From Acidimicrobiia bacterium (GTDB taxonomy: Bacteria; Actinomycetota; Acidimicrobiia; ATN3; PSLF01), in NCBI GenBank assembly GCA_040289475.1, contig PSLF01000003.1, forward strand, positions 27,418 to 91,417: a stretch of 64,000 nt of DNA, read 5' to 3'. The notes under the pieces are model-generated. The model was not told where the DNA came from, made no database searches, and worked only from the letters and a program-made list of their open reading frames with translations. The position numbers and the translations under genes are program-made. This document shows, piece by piece, positions 10,288-18,700 of the stretch (the stretch's first letter is position 1; every line of letters begins with the position of its first letter).

Positions 10288-10987
10288 GCAACCCGCACTC
10301 TGTCTTGGCGAACCCGGACCAGCGTCCCGCTCTGGGATCCTCTCCCTTGGCCACTGGTCTAGTGCATGGCGCACAACCTATGGACGGATACCCCCTATCG
10401 TGGAGAGGGTTGTACGGAAGGTTGTGAGCGCGCACGTACTCCCACACTTGCTCGGAGTTCCAAGTTACTATGGGATTTGCCTTGTAGAGTCCAAAGGCTT
10501 CGTCGTATCCAAACACAGGAGCGTTGGCTCTAGTAGGTGATTGCTCTCGCCGAATGCCGGTGATCCAGCACGCGTATCCTTGGAGAGCTCTCTCCAGAGG
10601 CTGAACTTTGTTGAGCTTGCAACACAGGTCTGGGTCACGCAGATAGAGTTGTCTCCCGTACTGGCTGGCCTGCTCCATGATCGTGTGACCGGGCCTGATC
10701 GTCTCGAAGGGCAAGTTATAACGGGACTCTACAACCTTCTGTGTCTTCTCGGTCTCCGAGAAAAGAAACCCCGTGTCCAGCGAGAACACCCGGACCTCTT
10801 CGGAGATACGGGAGATCATGTCCACCAAAACGATGTCCTCTGCCTGGAAGGAACAGGCTAGGGTGACATTTGTCGCCCCGAACGTCTCCACGACAAAACG
10901 CAAGATTTCCTCGGGAGGCTCACCTTCTAGGTTTCGGGCGATTTCAGCAGCATCGTGGGGAGTTATGCTCGTCTTAGCCGTGGACAT
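10277..10987 (-). CDS. cysH: Adenylyl-sulfate (APS) reductase, [4Fe-4S] type
   Basis: This 236-residue CysH protein reduces activated sulfate to sulfite with thioredoxin. The two cysteine pairs that bind a [4Fe-4S] cluster are present (Cys122-Cys123 in DLCCKLNK, Cys205-x2-Cys208 in GCAPCTRP), which marks it as an APS reductase rather than a PAPS reductase. The catalytic cysteine is Cys231 in the C-terminal ECGLH. The nucleotide-binding region is CSFQAEDIVLVDM (45-57). I chose ATG 10987 because GGAGGTG sits 3 bases upstream; the frame is open to a start at 11023. It is the first gene of a cysH-sat pair and diverges from an Rrf2 regulator, which probably controls it. No sulfite reductase gene lies in the window. 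Confidence 0.95.
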   Translation of the reverse strand: MSTAKTSITPHDAAEIARNLEGEPPEEILRFVVETFGATNVTLACSFQAEDIVLVDMISRISEEVRVFSLDTGFLFSETEKTQKVVESRYNLPFETIRPGHTIMEQASQYGRQLYLRDPDLCCKLNKVQPLERALQGYACWITGIRREQSPTRANAPVFGYDEAFGLYKANPIVTWNSEQVWEYVRAHNLPYNPLHDRGYPSIGCAPCTRPVAKGEDPRAGRWSGFAKTECGLHAR

Positions 10988-11063
10988 CTCACCTCCAGAA
11001 CTAACATCGCAAGCAGTGTACACGGAACGTTTCGTTGTAGCCTTTCGTTACTAGCAACAGACT

Positions 11064-11076
11064 GCAATACGATTGC
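11064..11076. promoter_or_regulatory. Small palindrome in the cysH / Rrf2 divergent region
   Basis: GCAAT and ATTGC form a perfect 5-bp inverted repeat around three bases, midway between the divergent cysH and Rrf2 starts. It is a possible operator for the Rrf2 protein. The motif is short and only suggestive. Confidence 0.25.
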
Positions 11077-11188
11077 GATGGCTCACACAATCGGAGTACG
11101 GCCGCCCTGAGATAGAATAAAAGCAAAGCCTCGAGAATGACTCGGGCCAATGGCAATCCCTGAGCCAGGTCTCGAAAGGTGGCTAACC

Positions 11189-11671
11189 GTGACTATGAAA
11201 ATTTCTACAAAAGGGGACTACGCCACAAGGGCGCTACTTGCGCTGGCCTTGAGAGATGGGCCAGCCTCTGTGCGTGACATAGCCAAGTCCACCGGCCTGC
11301 CGCAGGCATACCTTGAACAGATCATGCTCGTCATGAAGGCCGCGGGATTGGTTGAAGCCAAGAGGGGGGTGCAGGGCGGATACTCCCTGGCGAGGCCCGC
11401 AAATGAGATATCACTCAAAGAGATTGTAGAGGCAGCGGAGGGAAGCGTAGCTCCCCTGGGCTGTGCAGCTATCGAGCCTGACACGAGCTGCATTGAAGAA
11501 GGGGAGTGCGCCTTGCAGCTAGTGTGGATAAAAGTCAGAGGCGCGGTCTCCGACATCCTCGACTCGGTCAGCCTAGAGGATGTCGCAGAAGATACGAGAA
11601 GAATCAAGGCTGCTCGTCGGCGGAGCAAGAGCCCGTTGGCTCTCTCGAGGATATCCCGCTCAGCAGTGTAA
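11189..11671 (+). CDS. Rrf2-family transcriptional regulator with cysteine cluster motif
   Basis: This 160-residue Rrf2 protein has the winged helix at residues 3-70 (KISTKGDYATRALLALA, then GLPQAYLEQIMLVMKAAGLV and KRGVQGGYSLARP). Three cysteines follow, Cys92, Cys101 and Cys107, spaced C-x8-C-x5-C like the Fe-S ligands of IscR/NsrR/RsrR-type members. It may therefore sense iron-sulfur, redox or nitric oxide status; the CymR subgroup, which controls cysteine metabolism, lacks these ligands. The GTG at 11189 has AAAGGTGG 6 bases upstream; ATG 11195 is the alternative. Divergence from cysH-sat, whose reductase carries an Fe-S cluster, makes that operon the obvious target. That link is inferred from position. 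Confidence 0.9.
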   Translation: MTMKISTKGDYATRALLALALRDGPASVRDIAKSTGLPQAYLEQIMLVMKAAGLVEAKRGVQGGYSLARPANEISLKEIVEAAEGSVAPLGCAAIEPDTSCIEEGECALQLVWIKVRGAVSDILDSVSLEDVAEDTRRIKAARRRSKSPLALSRISRSAV

Positions 11672-11714
11672 AACTTTTTGAGTTGTCTGCGGATCTGGGC
11701 TCCATTTCCATAGC

Positions 11715-11746
11715 GACTGGCCAACTGGGAGACTAGCCAACTGGGA
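11715..11746. repeat. Tandem 16-bp direct repeat
   Basis: Two adjacent 16-base copies (11715-11730 and 11731-11746) read GACTGGCCAACTGGGA and GACTAGCCAACTGGGA, with one mismatch. They lie in the 123-base gap between the convergent Rrf2 gene and the membrane-protein gene. No function is apparent; slippage duplication is the simplest origin. Confidence 0.7.
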
Positions 11747-11794
11747 AAGGAGTAGGGGCGCCGGCTTATGTATGGTGTTTTCAGGGGGGGCAGA

Positions 11795-12634
11795 TCACCC
11801 CAACGCTAGCCTGAAAGACACGTTCTCTGCCCGGACTCCCACAGGAGCCAGGTCCACCAATAGGACCGCCGAGTTTTGTTGTAGCTGCACAAGGCCGTCT
11901 TCGGGCCCGGAGACAATTGCCCCAAAAACAATGTTTCCATCTCTAAGCCTGGCGATAGCAGCGTCAACCGCGGCAGCCTCGTTTGTGTACCACTCTTTGG
12001 CAGGTGAAGGGGAAGGGGAGGCGGCGAGCGCAGCCGTAAGCCCTTTACGCTGGGTCTCTAAAACCTGCAATCGGTGCAATCTCCACTCTTCTACCGCGTA
12101 GTCAACCTTGTTGCCACCCTTGACCGATTCAGGAAGCGTTACGCCGTCACCAACTATCGCCTCCTCTAATTCGACCCCCGCAGGAAGCGAATACTCCGCG
12201 ATGCGGGGTCCAGTGATCGCAGACCTGAATGTCACTACAGCCACCCGGATCTCGCGCCCTCCCGCTACGTCCTCTAAAGCTCTGCGACGGGTCTCGACAT
12301 AGGCTTGAAGGTCCTGTCCTGGGGGAGGCCCCACGACTACAACAGACAACACGCGCCCGGGGCCGGGATCTACCGAAAGATAAATGGCAAGTGCCGTGAG
12401 AAGTACGATGGTCGCCAAAAACACACCCGTCTCTACCTTGTGGCTACCAACCCATGCCCAGAGCGTGGCCGCCACCCCTCCCCCGTCGCGCTCCTCGGCG
12501 GTCGCGGCCATTCTCGCTCTTGCCTTTGAACGCCTTGGTTCGGGCACCTTGACGCTTATAGGCAATTCGTCGGATACAGAGCGGTGTGGCTCCGCTTGCT
12601 CGAGCCGCTTCAAGGGGTCGTCCGGCTCGCTCAT
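11795..12634 (-). CDS. Uncharacterised single-pass membrane protein
   Basis: I do not recognise a family. The 279-residue protein has a charged cytoplasmic N-terminus (1-60), one membrane segment at about 69-87 (VETGVFLATIVLLTALAIYL) and an extracytoplasmic mixed alpha/beta domain of about 190 residues. That domain includes VLSVVVVGPPPGQDLQAYV, a helical stretch VEEWRLHRLQVLETQRKGL and the C-terminal IVFGAIVSGPEDGLVQL. ATG 12634 has GAAGGAG 7 bases upstream and overlaps the stop of the pseudouridine synthase gene by 4 bases (ATGA), so the two are translationally coupled. No catalytic motif is visible. A regulatory or anchoring role in the envelope is possible but not shown. Confidence 0.7.
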   Translation of the reverse strand: MSEPDDPLKRLEQAEPHRSVSDELPISVKVPEPRRSKARARMAATAEERDGGGVAATLWAWVGSHKVETGVFLATIVLLTALAIYLSVDPGPGRVLSVVVVGPPPGQDLQAYVETRRRALEDVAGGREIRVAVVTFRSAITGPRIAEYSLPAGVELEEAIVGDGVTLPESVKGGNKVDYAVEEWRLHRLQVLETQRKGLTAALAASPSPSPAKEWYTNEAAAVDAAIARLRDGNIVFGAIVSGPEDGLVQLQQNSAVLLVDLAPVGVRAENVSFRLALG

Positions 12635-13611
12635 ATGGCTACTCCTTCTAAAGAGCCGAACACCGGGGTTCCAAGGGCAAAAAGAGCACTGACAAGATCG
12701 GGGGGTAAGGCCGACTCGAACACCAACCACTCTTTTGTGAAGGGGTGCTCAAATTCGAGTCGATAGGCGTGGAGAAACGGCCTCTCAAGGTAGCTCATGG
12801 CTTTTTGGATAGCGACTCGGTGGTTCCGAGAATTGCGGCGGCCATATATCGAATCGCCACACAGCGGATGGCCGATGGCTTGCATGTGAACCCTTATCTG
12901 GTGAGTCCTTCCTGTATCGAGTTCGACTTCGGCCAGGGAGCACTCCTCCCAATACGCTAGCCGAGTATAATTTGTCGCCGCCGGCTTTCCTCCCAACACC
13001 ACAGCCCTCTTAGTCGGATCGTGTGGGTCTCTCCCGATGGGCCCTTCGATCCTCCCTGTATCGGCCTCTAGAACACCTGCAGCCAAGGCTAGGTATTTTC
13101 GCGTGACTTTTTTCGACGAGAATGCAGATACAAGGAATGCGTATGCCTCGGAATCGAGAGCCACCACCATAAGACCCGAGACATCTTGGTCGAGACGGTG
13201 CACTATTCCTGGCCGGTCTGGCTCGCCAACAGCCGTTATTTGCGGCCACCTTGCGAGCAATCCCGAAACGAGCGTGGGGCCGCTCACGCTCGACGCTGGG
13301 TGGACAGGTATACCTGCGGGCTTGGATACGACTCCCACGTGCTCATCCTCGTGAAGCACTTCGAGATCCATCTCTATTGGATGGACTCCCACATCGCTGT
13401 CTTCGAGCTCGGCAAAGGCTCGGTCCCCCACGCTAAGGCGTAGCGACGGAGCGACCCTCGCTTTATTGGCTACGCCTGCCTTGCCTTCCTTTATGAGGCT
13501 GGCTGCTTTAGCACGGGAGATGCCGGCCAGCGCAGAAAGTACCTGATCTAGCCTCAACCCGGACAAGTGCTCAGGAACTTCGAACTCAACAGTACGTGAT
13601 CCTCCTGCCAT
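12631..13611 (-). CDS. RluA/RluD-family pseudouridine synthase
   Basis: This 326-residue enzyme isomerises uridine to pseudouridine in RNA, probably 23S rRNA. An S4 RNA-binding domain occupies residues 15-75 (LSGLRLDQVLSALAGISRAKA). The catalytic domain has SKPAGIPVHP (96-105) and catalytic Asp141 in GIVHRLDQDVSGLMV; most RluA members have Thr where this one has Val145. The RTHQIRVHMQAIGHPLCGD block is intact. The ATG at 13611 has GGGGAG about 10 bases upstream. It lies downstream of lspA, as in many bacteria, and overlaps the next gene by 4 bases. The target uridines cannot be assigned from sequence. Confidence 0.93.
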   Translation of the reverse strand: MAGGSRTVEFEVPEHLSGLRLDQVLSALAGISRAKAASLIKEGKAGVANKARVAPSLRLSVGDRAFAELEDSDVGVHPIEMDLEVLHEDEHVGVVSKPAGIPVHPASSVSGPTLVSGLLARWPQITAVGEPDRPGIVHRLDQDVSGLMVVALDSEAYAFLVSAFSSKKVTRKYLALAAGVLEADTGRIEGPIGRDPHDPTKRAVVLGGKPAATNYTRLAYWEECSLAEVELDTGRTHQIRVHMQAIGHPLCGDSIYGRRNSRNHRVAIQKAMSYLERPFLHAYRLEFEHPFTKEWLVFESALPPDLVSALFALGTPVFGSLEGVAI

Positions 13612-13693
13612 GGGCTACCCACACTCCCCTCGCCTCTTCAAGCTGTAACCGGACGACTGCATTTCCACTTCCTAAGTTGCGAAGAGAGCGAGG

Positions 13694-14233
13694 TCACGAA
13701 GCATCTCCACTGATCTCCGGAGATGTCTCTCGTGGCCAGCCCAAAAGTCTATGTATTACGAAAAGACTCACCCCCACTACCATCGCGGAATCCGCCAAAT
13801 TGAACGCAGGCCAAAACGAAAAGGCAATGAAGTCCGTAACTTTTCCAGCCGGAGCTACGAGTCGATCCCAGGAGTTACCGACCAAACCACCGAGCAATAA
13901 CCCCGCAGATACTCGTTGTATTGGGTGCGCAGCTCTGGAAGACCAAACGAAAAGAGCTGCGCCAACCGGAATAGCCAATCCCAAAAACACCCAGCGGCCA
14001 CCCTGCAGGATGCCGAAAGCAGCCCCCGTGTTGTATACCAGGCGAAGTTGGAAAAAGTCCCCTACGAGCTCGACCGATCGTGAAGACAGGGTAGACCTTG
14101 CCCACGCCTTCGACGATTGATCTAGTAACAAGATTACAGCGGGCAGCACGAGTGGCCCCGTCGGGGCCAAGAGAGCAGATAGATTCCGCCGCCTCAGAAC
14201 CTGCGCTCCTCCCGCCGCTTGCATTCGATACAC
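13694..14233 (-). CDS. lspA: Prolipoprotein signal peptidase (signal peptidase II)
   Basis: LspA is a membrane aspartyl protease that cleaves the signal peptide of diacylglyceryl-modified prolipoproteins. The ~179-residue sequence has four hydrophobic segments (about 28-45, 78-98, 106-122, 140-163) and all signature motifs: LLDQSSKAWA (36-45), LVYNTGAAFG (65-74), catalytic Asp123 in LVGNSWDRL and catalytic Asp148 in FNLADSAMV. The start is uncertain: GTG 14233 and ATG 14224 both lie inside the end of the DksA-like gene (overlap 31-40 bases) without a clear ribosome site, so translation is probably coupled. It sits between the dksA-like and rluD-like genes. Confidence 0.94.
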   Translation of the reverse strand: MYRMQAAGGAQVLRRRNLSALLAPTGPLVLPAVILLLDQSSKAWARSTLSSRSVELVGDFFQLRLVYNTGAAFGILQGGRWVFLGLAIPVGAALFVWSSRAAHPIQRVSAGLLLGGLVGNSWDRLVAPAGKVTDFIAFSFWPAFNLADSAMVVGVSLFVIHRLLGWPRETSPEISGDAS

Positions 14234-14970
14234 AGCTCAGCATACGGAAGGGCTTCTAGCCTCAAACGCTCTATTGGATTTCCGCAGCGTTCGCAGAGGC
14301 CATAGGTGCCCTTGGCAATTTTTTGCATCGCCCGCTCTACCTTTTCTAGCAACTCTCTCATTCTGATACTTAGCGACTCTTCTCGCTCTTGCTCGGCCAG
14401 AGTACTGGCGCCCTCTCCGGACTCCTCAGTGAATGCATCGTCTCGGTCCTCTCGATCCTCGGCTAAGATTTGTCTTTCTTTTTCAAGCTCTTCTATCTGA
14501 GCAAGTAGCCTTAGCCGTTCCTCTTCGAGCCTCTTGCGAGCAGTGGCGAGCAACCGAGCAGGGAGTTTGGCTCCACGCTTTTTCGAAGAGGCTTTTGGTT
14601 CAGCGGCTTTCCTGACCGATGACCTAGAAACCGTAGACCTTCTGGCGGCACTTGGTTGTTTGGTAGTTTGGGCCCTGCTTTTTGTTGTCGTAATCTGTTT
14701 AGCCTTTGAACCCGATACCTTTGCTCTACCAGTTCCCCCTTCTTCCTTGGCAGTCTTAGCTCTCTTTGTGACCGCTGACTTTGCCCCGGCACTCCTTCCG
14801 GACCGGGAGCTCTCCTTGGCGGTCGGCTTAACCTGAGTCTGCTTATCTGCTTTTGTGGCGGCTTTGGAAGCTTTGCTCTTTGTAGCGCGGGATCCCTGAG
14901 CTGATGTTTTCTTAGCGATCTCCTTTGCCGACGAGGTCTTCTTTGCGGTGTCTTTATTTTTTGTGGTCAT
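14194..14970 (-). CDS. TraR/DksA-type C4 zinc-finger protein with long basic tail
   Basis: The C-terminal ~110 residues are a DksA/TraR module: a coiled coil (RKRLEEERLRLLAQIEELEK), an acidic loop with DREDRDDAF, and a C4 zinc finger with Cys226-x2-Cys229 and Cys247-x2-Cys250 (LCERCGNP, LCIECKRREERRF). The first ~140 residues are very unusual: almost only Lys, Ala, Ser, Thr, Arg and Gln in KKTS/AKKT/TKSKA-type repeats, like histone H1 or the tail of mycobacterial HupB. DksA proteins bind the RNA polymerase secondary channel; the tail suggests nucleic-acid contact. ATG 14970 is the start. A good promoter lies at 15196-15224, leaving a leader of ~220 bases. The tail is why it is more than twice the usual length. 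Confidence 0.85.
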   Translation of the reverse strand: MTTKNKDTAKKTSSAKEIAKKTSAQGSRATKSKASKAATKADKQTQVKPTAKESSRSGRSAGAKSAVTKRAKTAKEEGGTGRAKVSGSKAKQITTTKSRAQTTKQPSAARRSTVSRSSVRKAAEPKASSKKRGAKLPARLLATARKRLEEERLRLLAQIEELEKERQILAEDREDRDDAFTEESGEGASTLAEQEREESLSIRMRELLEKVERAMQKIAKGTYGLCERCGNPIERLRLEALPYAELCIECKRREERRF

Positions 14971-15282
14971 CTTTGCCGCCGCTTTACTCCACCTTGCTAT
15001 CTATCGGTCGATCAACCTAACCACCTCGCCCCTGTCACTTTAGGCGACCAAGTTTTGGAAAGTTCCACTATTGAGGCGTTCGGAGTTGCGAATACAGCCT
15101 CTTCTTTCTGCCGGCCCTTTGAGGTGTCATACCGACCTTCTTTCGACGGATCCGTATCAGGGAAAGCGTTGATGCTACCTTGCAATAAGCGCAGCAACAT
15201 AGCACAGGCCCCCCAGGGGGTCAATCGAATTGAATATGGCCAAGTCCGGCCAGACTGTAGGGAACTAGGAGGGCCAGGTGCC
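14971..15282. other. 312-base intergenic region: promoter plus long leader before the dksA-like gene
   Basis: No substantial gene is seen. The region holds the promoter at 15196-15224 on the minus strand and a leader of about 220 bases. Within the leader, a 20-codon minus-strand frame (15130-15068, ATG to TAG) is preceded by AAGAAGG 5 bases upstream. It is Arg/Lys-rich and could be a leader peptide or chance. Confidence 0.4.
15196..15224 (-). promoter_or_regulatory. Predicted sigma-70-type promoter of the dksA-like / lspA / rluD group
   Basis: On the minus strand a -35 box TTGACC (15224-15219) is followed by a 17-base spacer and a -10 box TATGTT (15201-15196). The spacer contains CCCCTGGGGG. 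Transcription would start near 15189. Confidence 0.6.
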
Positions 15283-15639
15283 TCACTTTCTCGAAGAACC
15301 GGCGCGGTGGAGAACGGACTCCAAGAGCTTGGCAGCCATGGAGCGGTCCGTACCTTCCACTGCCACCCGCTTTTTTCGGGCGCTGTGGCCAGATATGATC
15401 TTGACGCTAGAGAGTCCCACCCCCAGAGTTTTGGATAGAAACTGCACGAGTGCATCATTGGCCCGTCCTCCAACCGGAGGCGCGGCAACGCTTATCTTTA
15501 GGGCATCTCCATGACGGCCGAGCACTTTGGTCTTGCCCGCTGCTGGTTGTACATGGACATAAAACGCTATACCAGTTTCGGTCTCCTCTAAGAGCTCTTC
15601 TAATGAAGCCAAGCTGATTCCCCTTCGCTTTTGACACAT
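15283..15639 (-). CDS. DUF167 (YggU-type) protein
   Basis: This 118-residue protein matches the DUF167 family: FYVHVQPAAGKTKVLGRHGD, ALKISVAAPPVGGRANDAL and the following KTLGVGLSSVKIISGHSARKK arrangement are characteristic. The fold is a small alpha/beta domain; the function is unknown across the family, although it often sits beside yggT/yggS genes. Here it lies between the dksA-like gene and the divergent ileS. ATG 15639 has AGGA about 9 bases upstream. No catalytic residue is recognised. Confidence 0.85.
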   Translation of the reverse strand: MCQKRRGISLASLEELLEETETGIAFYVHVQPAAGKTKVLGRHGDALKISVAAPPVGGRANDALVQFLSKTLGVGLSSVKIISGHSARKKRVAVEGTDRSMAAKLLESVLHRAGSSRK

Positions 15640-15747
15640 GCGTAATTATCCTAGTAGCCGTCCGATTATGCCTAGAAAGCCGGCGTAGGCGGGAGATTCG
15701 GCCGCTCTAGGTTGCCACGCTGTCATTTGAAGTCCGCGGAGGCTCAG

Positions 15748-18700
15748 TTGTTCGATCCGGTGAGTCCCAGTGTCAATTTCAAAGAGTTAGAGGAGCGCAT
15801 TCTCGACTCGTGGAAGCGCAATGGTGTTGTGGAAGAAGCCCTTGCTGAAAAGGAAGACAGGCCCCGTTTCGTTTTTTACGAAGGCCCTCCTACAGCCAAC
15901 AATCGACCCGGCCTTCACCACGTTTGGGCAAGGGTGTTCAAGGACATCTATTGCAGATACAAAACAATGCGAGGGTTTTTCGTACCCAGAAAAGCTGGCT
16001 GGGACTGTCATGGCCTCCCCGTAGAGCTGGAAATAGAAAAAGAACTCGGCATCGAGCGTAAAGCTGAGATCGAGACGTTCGGGATAGACCGCTTCAACGC
16101 AAAATGTCGAGAGTCGGTTCAGCGTTACGTCGTCGATTGGGAAGCGCTTACCGAGCGAATCGGGTTCTGGCTCGATGTCGAAAGCGCTTACTGGACAATG
16201 CACAACGACTACATAGAATCGGTTTGGTGGCAGCTCGGACGTGTCTGGGACAAGGGCCTACTCTACAAAGACACTAAAGTCGTCCCCTACTGCCCCAGGT
16301 GCGGTACAGCGCTCAGCTCTCACGAGGTGGCCCAAGGGTACCAAGAGATCGAGGACCCCTCGGTGTACGTTCGATTCCCGATGATCGAAGGCATGGGAGC
16401 AGGCTCTGCATCGCTGCTCGTGTGGACAACCACTCCATGGACACTAGTCTCCAACGTCGCCGTGGCGGCTCATCCCACAGAGCGGTATGTAGAAGTGGAG
16501 TACTTGGGCGAACGGCTAATCCTAGCCGAAGCACGTCTAGCAGCAGTATTCAAAGATGCAATCGATAACTGCAGGGTGCTGGCTAGCTTCGCCGGATCGG
16601 AACTGGCGGGCAGGTATGAACGTCCATTCGATTACCTCGAACCTGAAACATCAGAGGCTGCTTACACGGTCGTTCACGATGACTTCGTAACCATGGAAGA
16701 AGGCACCGGGCTAGTACACCTAGCACCAGCATTTGGAGAAATCGACCGGGAGGTGGGAAAGCGGTACGGCCTCGGAGCACCTAACCCCGTCGATGCTGAA
16801 GGGAAATTCGACGCGCGTGTAAAAGAACTGGAAGGGATACCGGTACGAAGCGCTAATACAGCTCTTATTGAAAAACTTGATCGCAGCGGTAGATTGTTCC
16901 GATCTGAAACCTATCGCCACAGTTATCCGCACTGCTGGCGGTGCAACACCCCGCTCATTTACTGGTCGACAGCGACCTGGTACATCCGCACAACTCAGTA
17001 CCGCTCGGCAATGCTTGAGGAGAATTCCCGGATCGGATGGCATCCCGAGCACATAAGAGACGGCCGCTTTGGCGACTGGCTCGCCAACAACGTCGACTGG
17101 TCCCTGAGCCGGGATCGATACTGGGGTACGCCTTTGCCAATCTGGACGTGCGACAAGGGGCATGCGACATTCGTGGACTCCAAGGCGAAACTGGCTGAAC
17201 TAGCAGGACGAGACCTAGGAGACCTCGACCTCCACAGACCTTACGTGGACGAGATAACGATCGAGTGCCCCCAATGTCCGCCGAACGATCGATCCCTTGC
17301 CCAGCGAGAGCAGGCGGTCCTTGACGCGTGGTTCGACTCGGGGGCAATGCCGGCAGCGCAGTTTGCCTATCCGTACACACCTGACTCCAGCGAGCGCTTC
17401 GAGAAGAACTTTCCAGCTGATTTCATAGCCGAGGGAATCGACCAGACTCGGGGTTGGTTTTACTCGCTTCTCGCCATCTCTACTTTGGTATTTGGACGTT
17501 CTAGCTACAAGAACGTCCTGTGCCTCGGTCACATCGTAGACGCCGAGGGCCGCAAGATGTCAAAGCGGCTGGGCAACGTCATCGATCCGTGGACAATCCT
17601 CGACAAACAAGGGGCCGATGCACTTCGGTGGTACTTCGTCTCCTCCGGTTCTCCATGGGTCTCGAGCAGAGTATCCATGGAAGCCATCGAGAAGTCCACC
17701 AGCCAGTTCTTACTTACCCTATGGAACACGTACTCGTTTTTCGTCACCTACGCAAGAGCGGATCGCTTCGATGGGAGCGGCGATCCCCCGCCACTGTCAG
17801 AGCGCCCACTTTTAGACCGCTGGATACTGTCCCGCCTCTCTCAAACTGTCACCGACGTTACTGAGGCATTGGAGTCCTACGATGCGCTCACCGCCTCGCG
17901 CAAACTCGAGGCTTTCGTCAAAGACGTTTCCAACTGGTACGTTCGTCGGAGTCGACGAAGATTTTGGTCAGCTAGGTCTGCCGTATCCGAAAAGGACAAG
18001 GAGGCGGCGTACCACACTCTCTTGGAAGTCTTAGTCACTGTGGCCCGATTGCTAGCTCCAATCTGTCCTTTCGTCTCCGAAGAAATCTATCTAAATCTGT
18101 CTTTGTCCGTTGAAGGCAAACCCAGAAGCGTCCACCTAGACAACTGGCCTGAGCCTTGCGTTGAGGCAGTTGACAACGACCTGGAAAAGGCTGTCGCGAC
18201 TGTCCGGCGCCTCGTGACCCTCGGACGTGCGGCCCGTACGCAAGCCCGCATAAAGATCCGCCAACCTCTTCGCCGAGCGCTGCTCTCTGTTCCTTGGACC
18301 AATGCGGACTCTCCGTCGGAACGGTCGTTACAAAAGACTCACGCGGTTTTTTCGGAGTTGCTTGACTCCCTAAAAGAAGAACTCAACGTCGACTCCATCG
18401 AGTGGGCGGATCCGGCATCGATGCGAGCAATGGTGGATATCCGCCTCAAGCCCAACTACAAGAGCGTCGGCCCCAAGCTGGGGAAAGCGGCCAAGGCGCT
18501 GCCTGAGGCCCTTGCATCGATAGATGCACGAGAGGCCGCGGCTCACTTGGAACGTGGACAGACTGTTAGTGTCAATGTGGGTGGCACGGTTGTAGAACTA
18601 GACTCCGAGGACCTAATAGTTGAAAGGGTTTCTCCCAAAGAATTCGCTGTCGCCATGGAAGGCGACTTTGGCGTTGCCCTTGACACACGCGTCGACGACG

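Noticed and set aside
11218..11724. A 168-codon minus-strand frame opposite the Rrf2 gene
   Set aside because: Fully antisense to a well-matched Rrf2 regulator, with Ser/Ala-rich composition.
15012..15488. A 158-codon minus-strand frame overlapping the DUF167 gene
   Set aside because: It runs through half of the DUF167 gene in another frame and lacks any domain signal; the DUF167 frame explains the conservation.
15640..15747. T-box leader before ileS
   Set aside because: The gap is only 108 bases and has no T-box sequence or specifier stem I can recognise.
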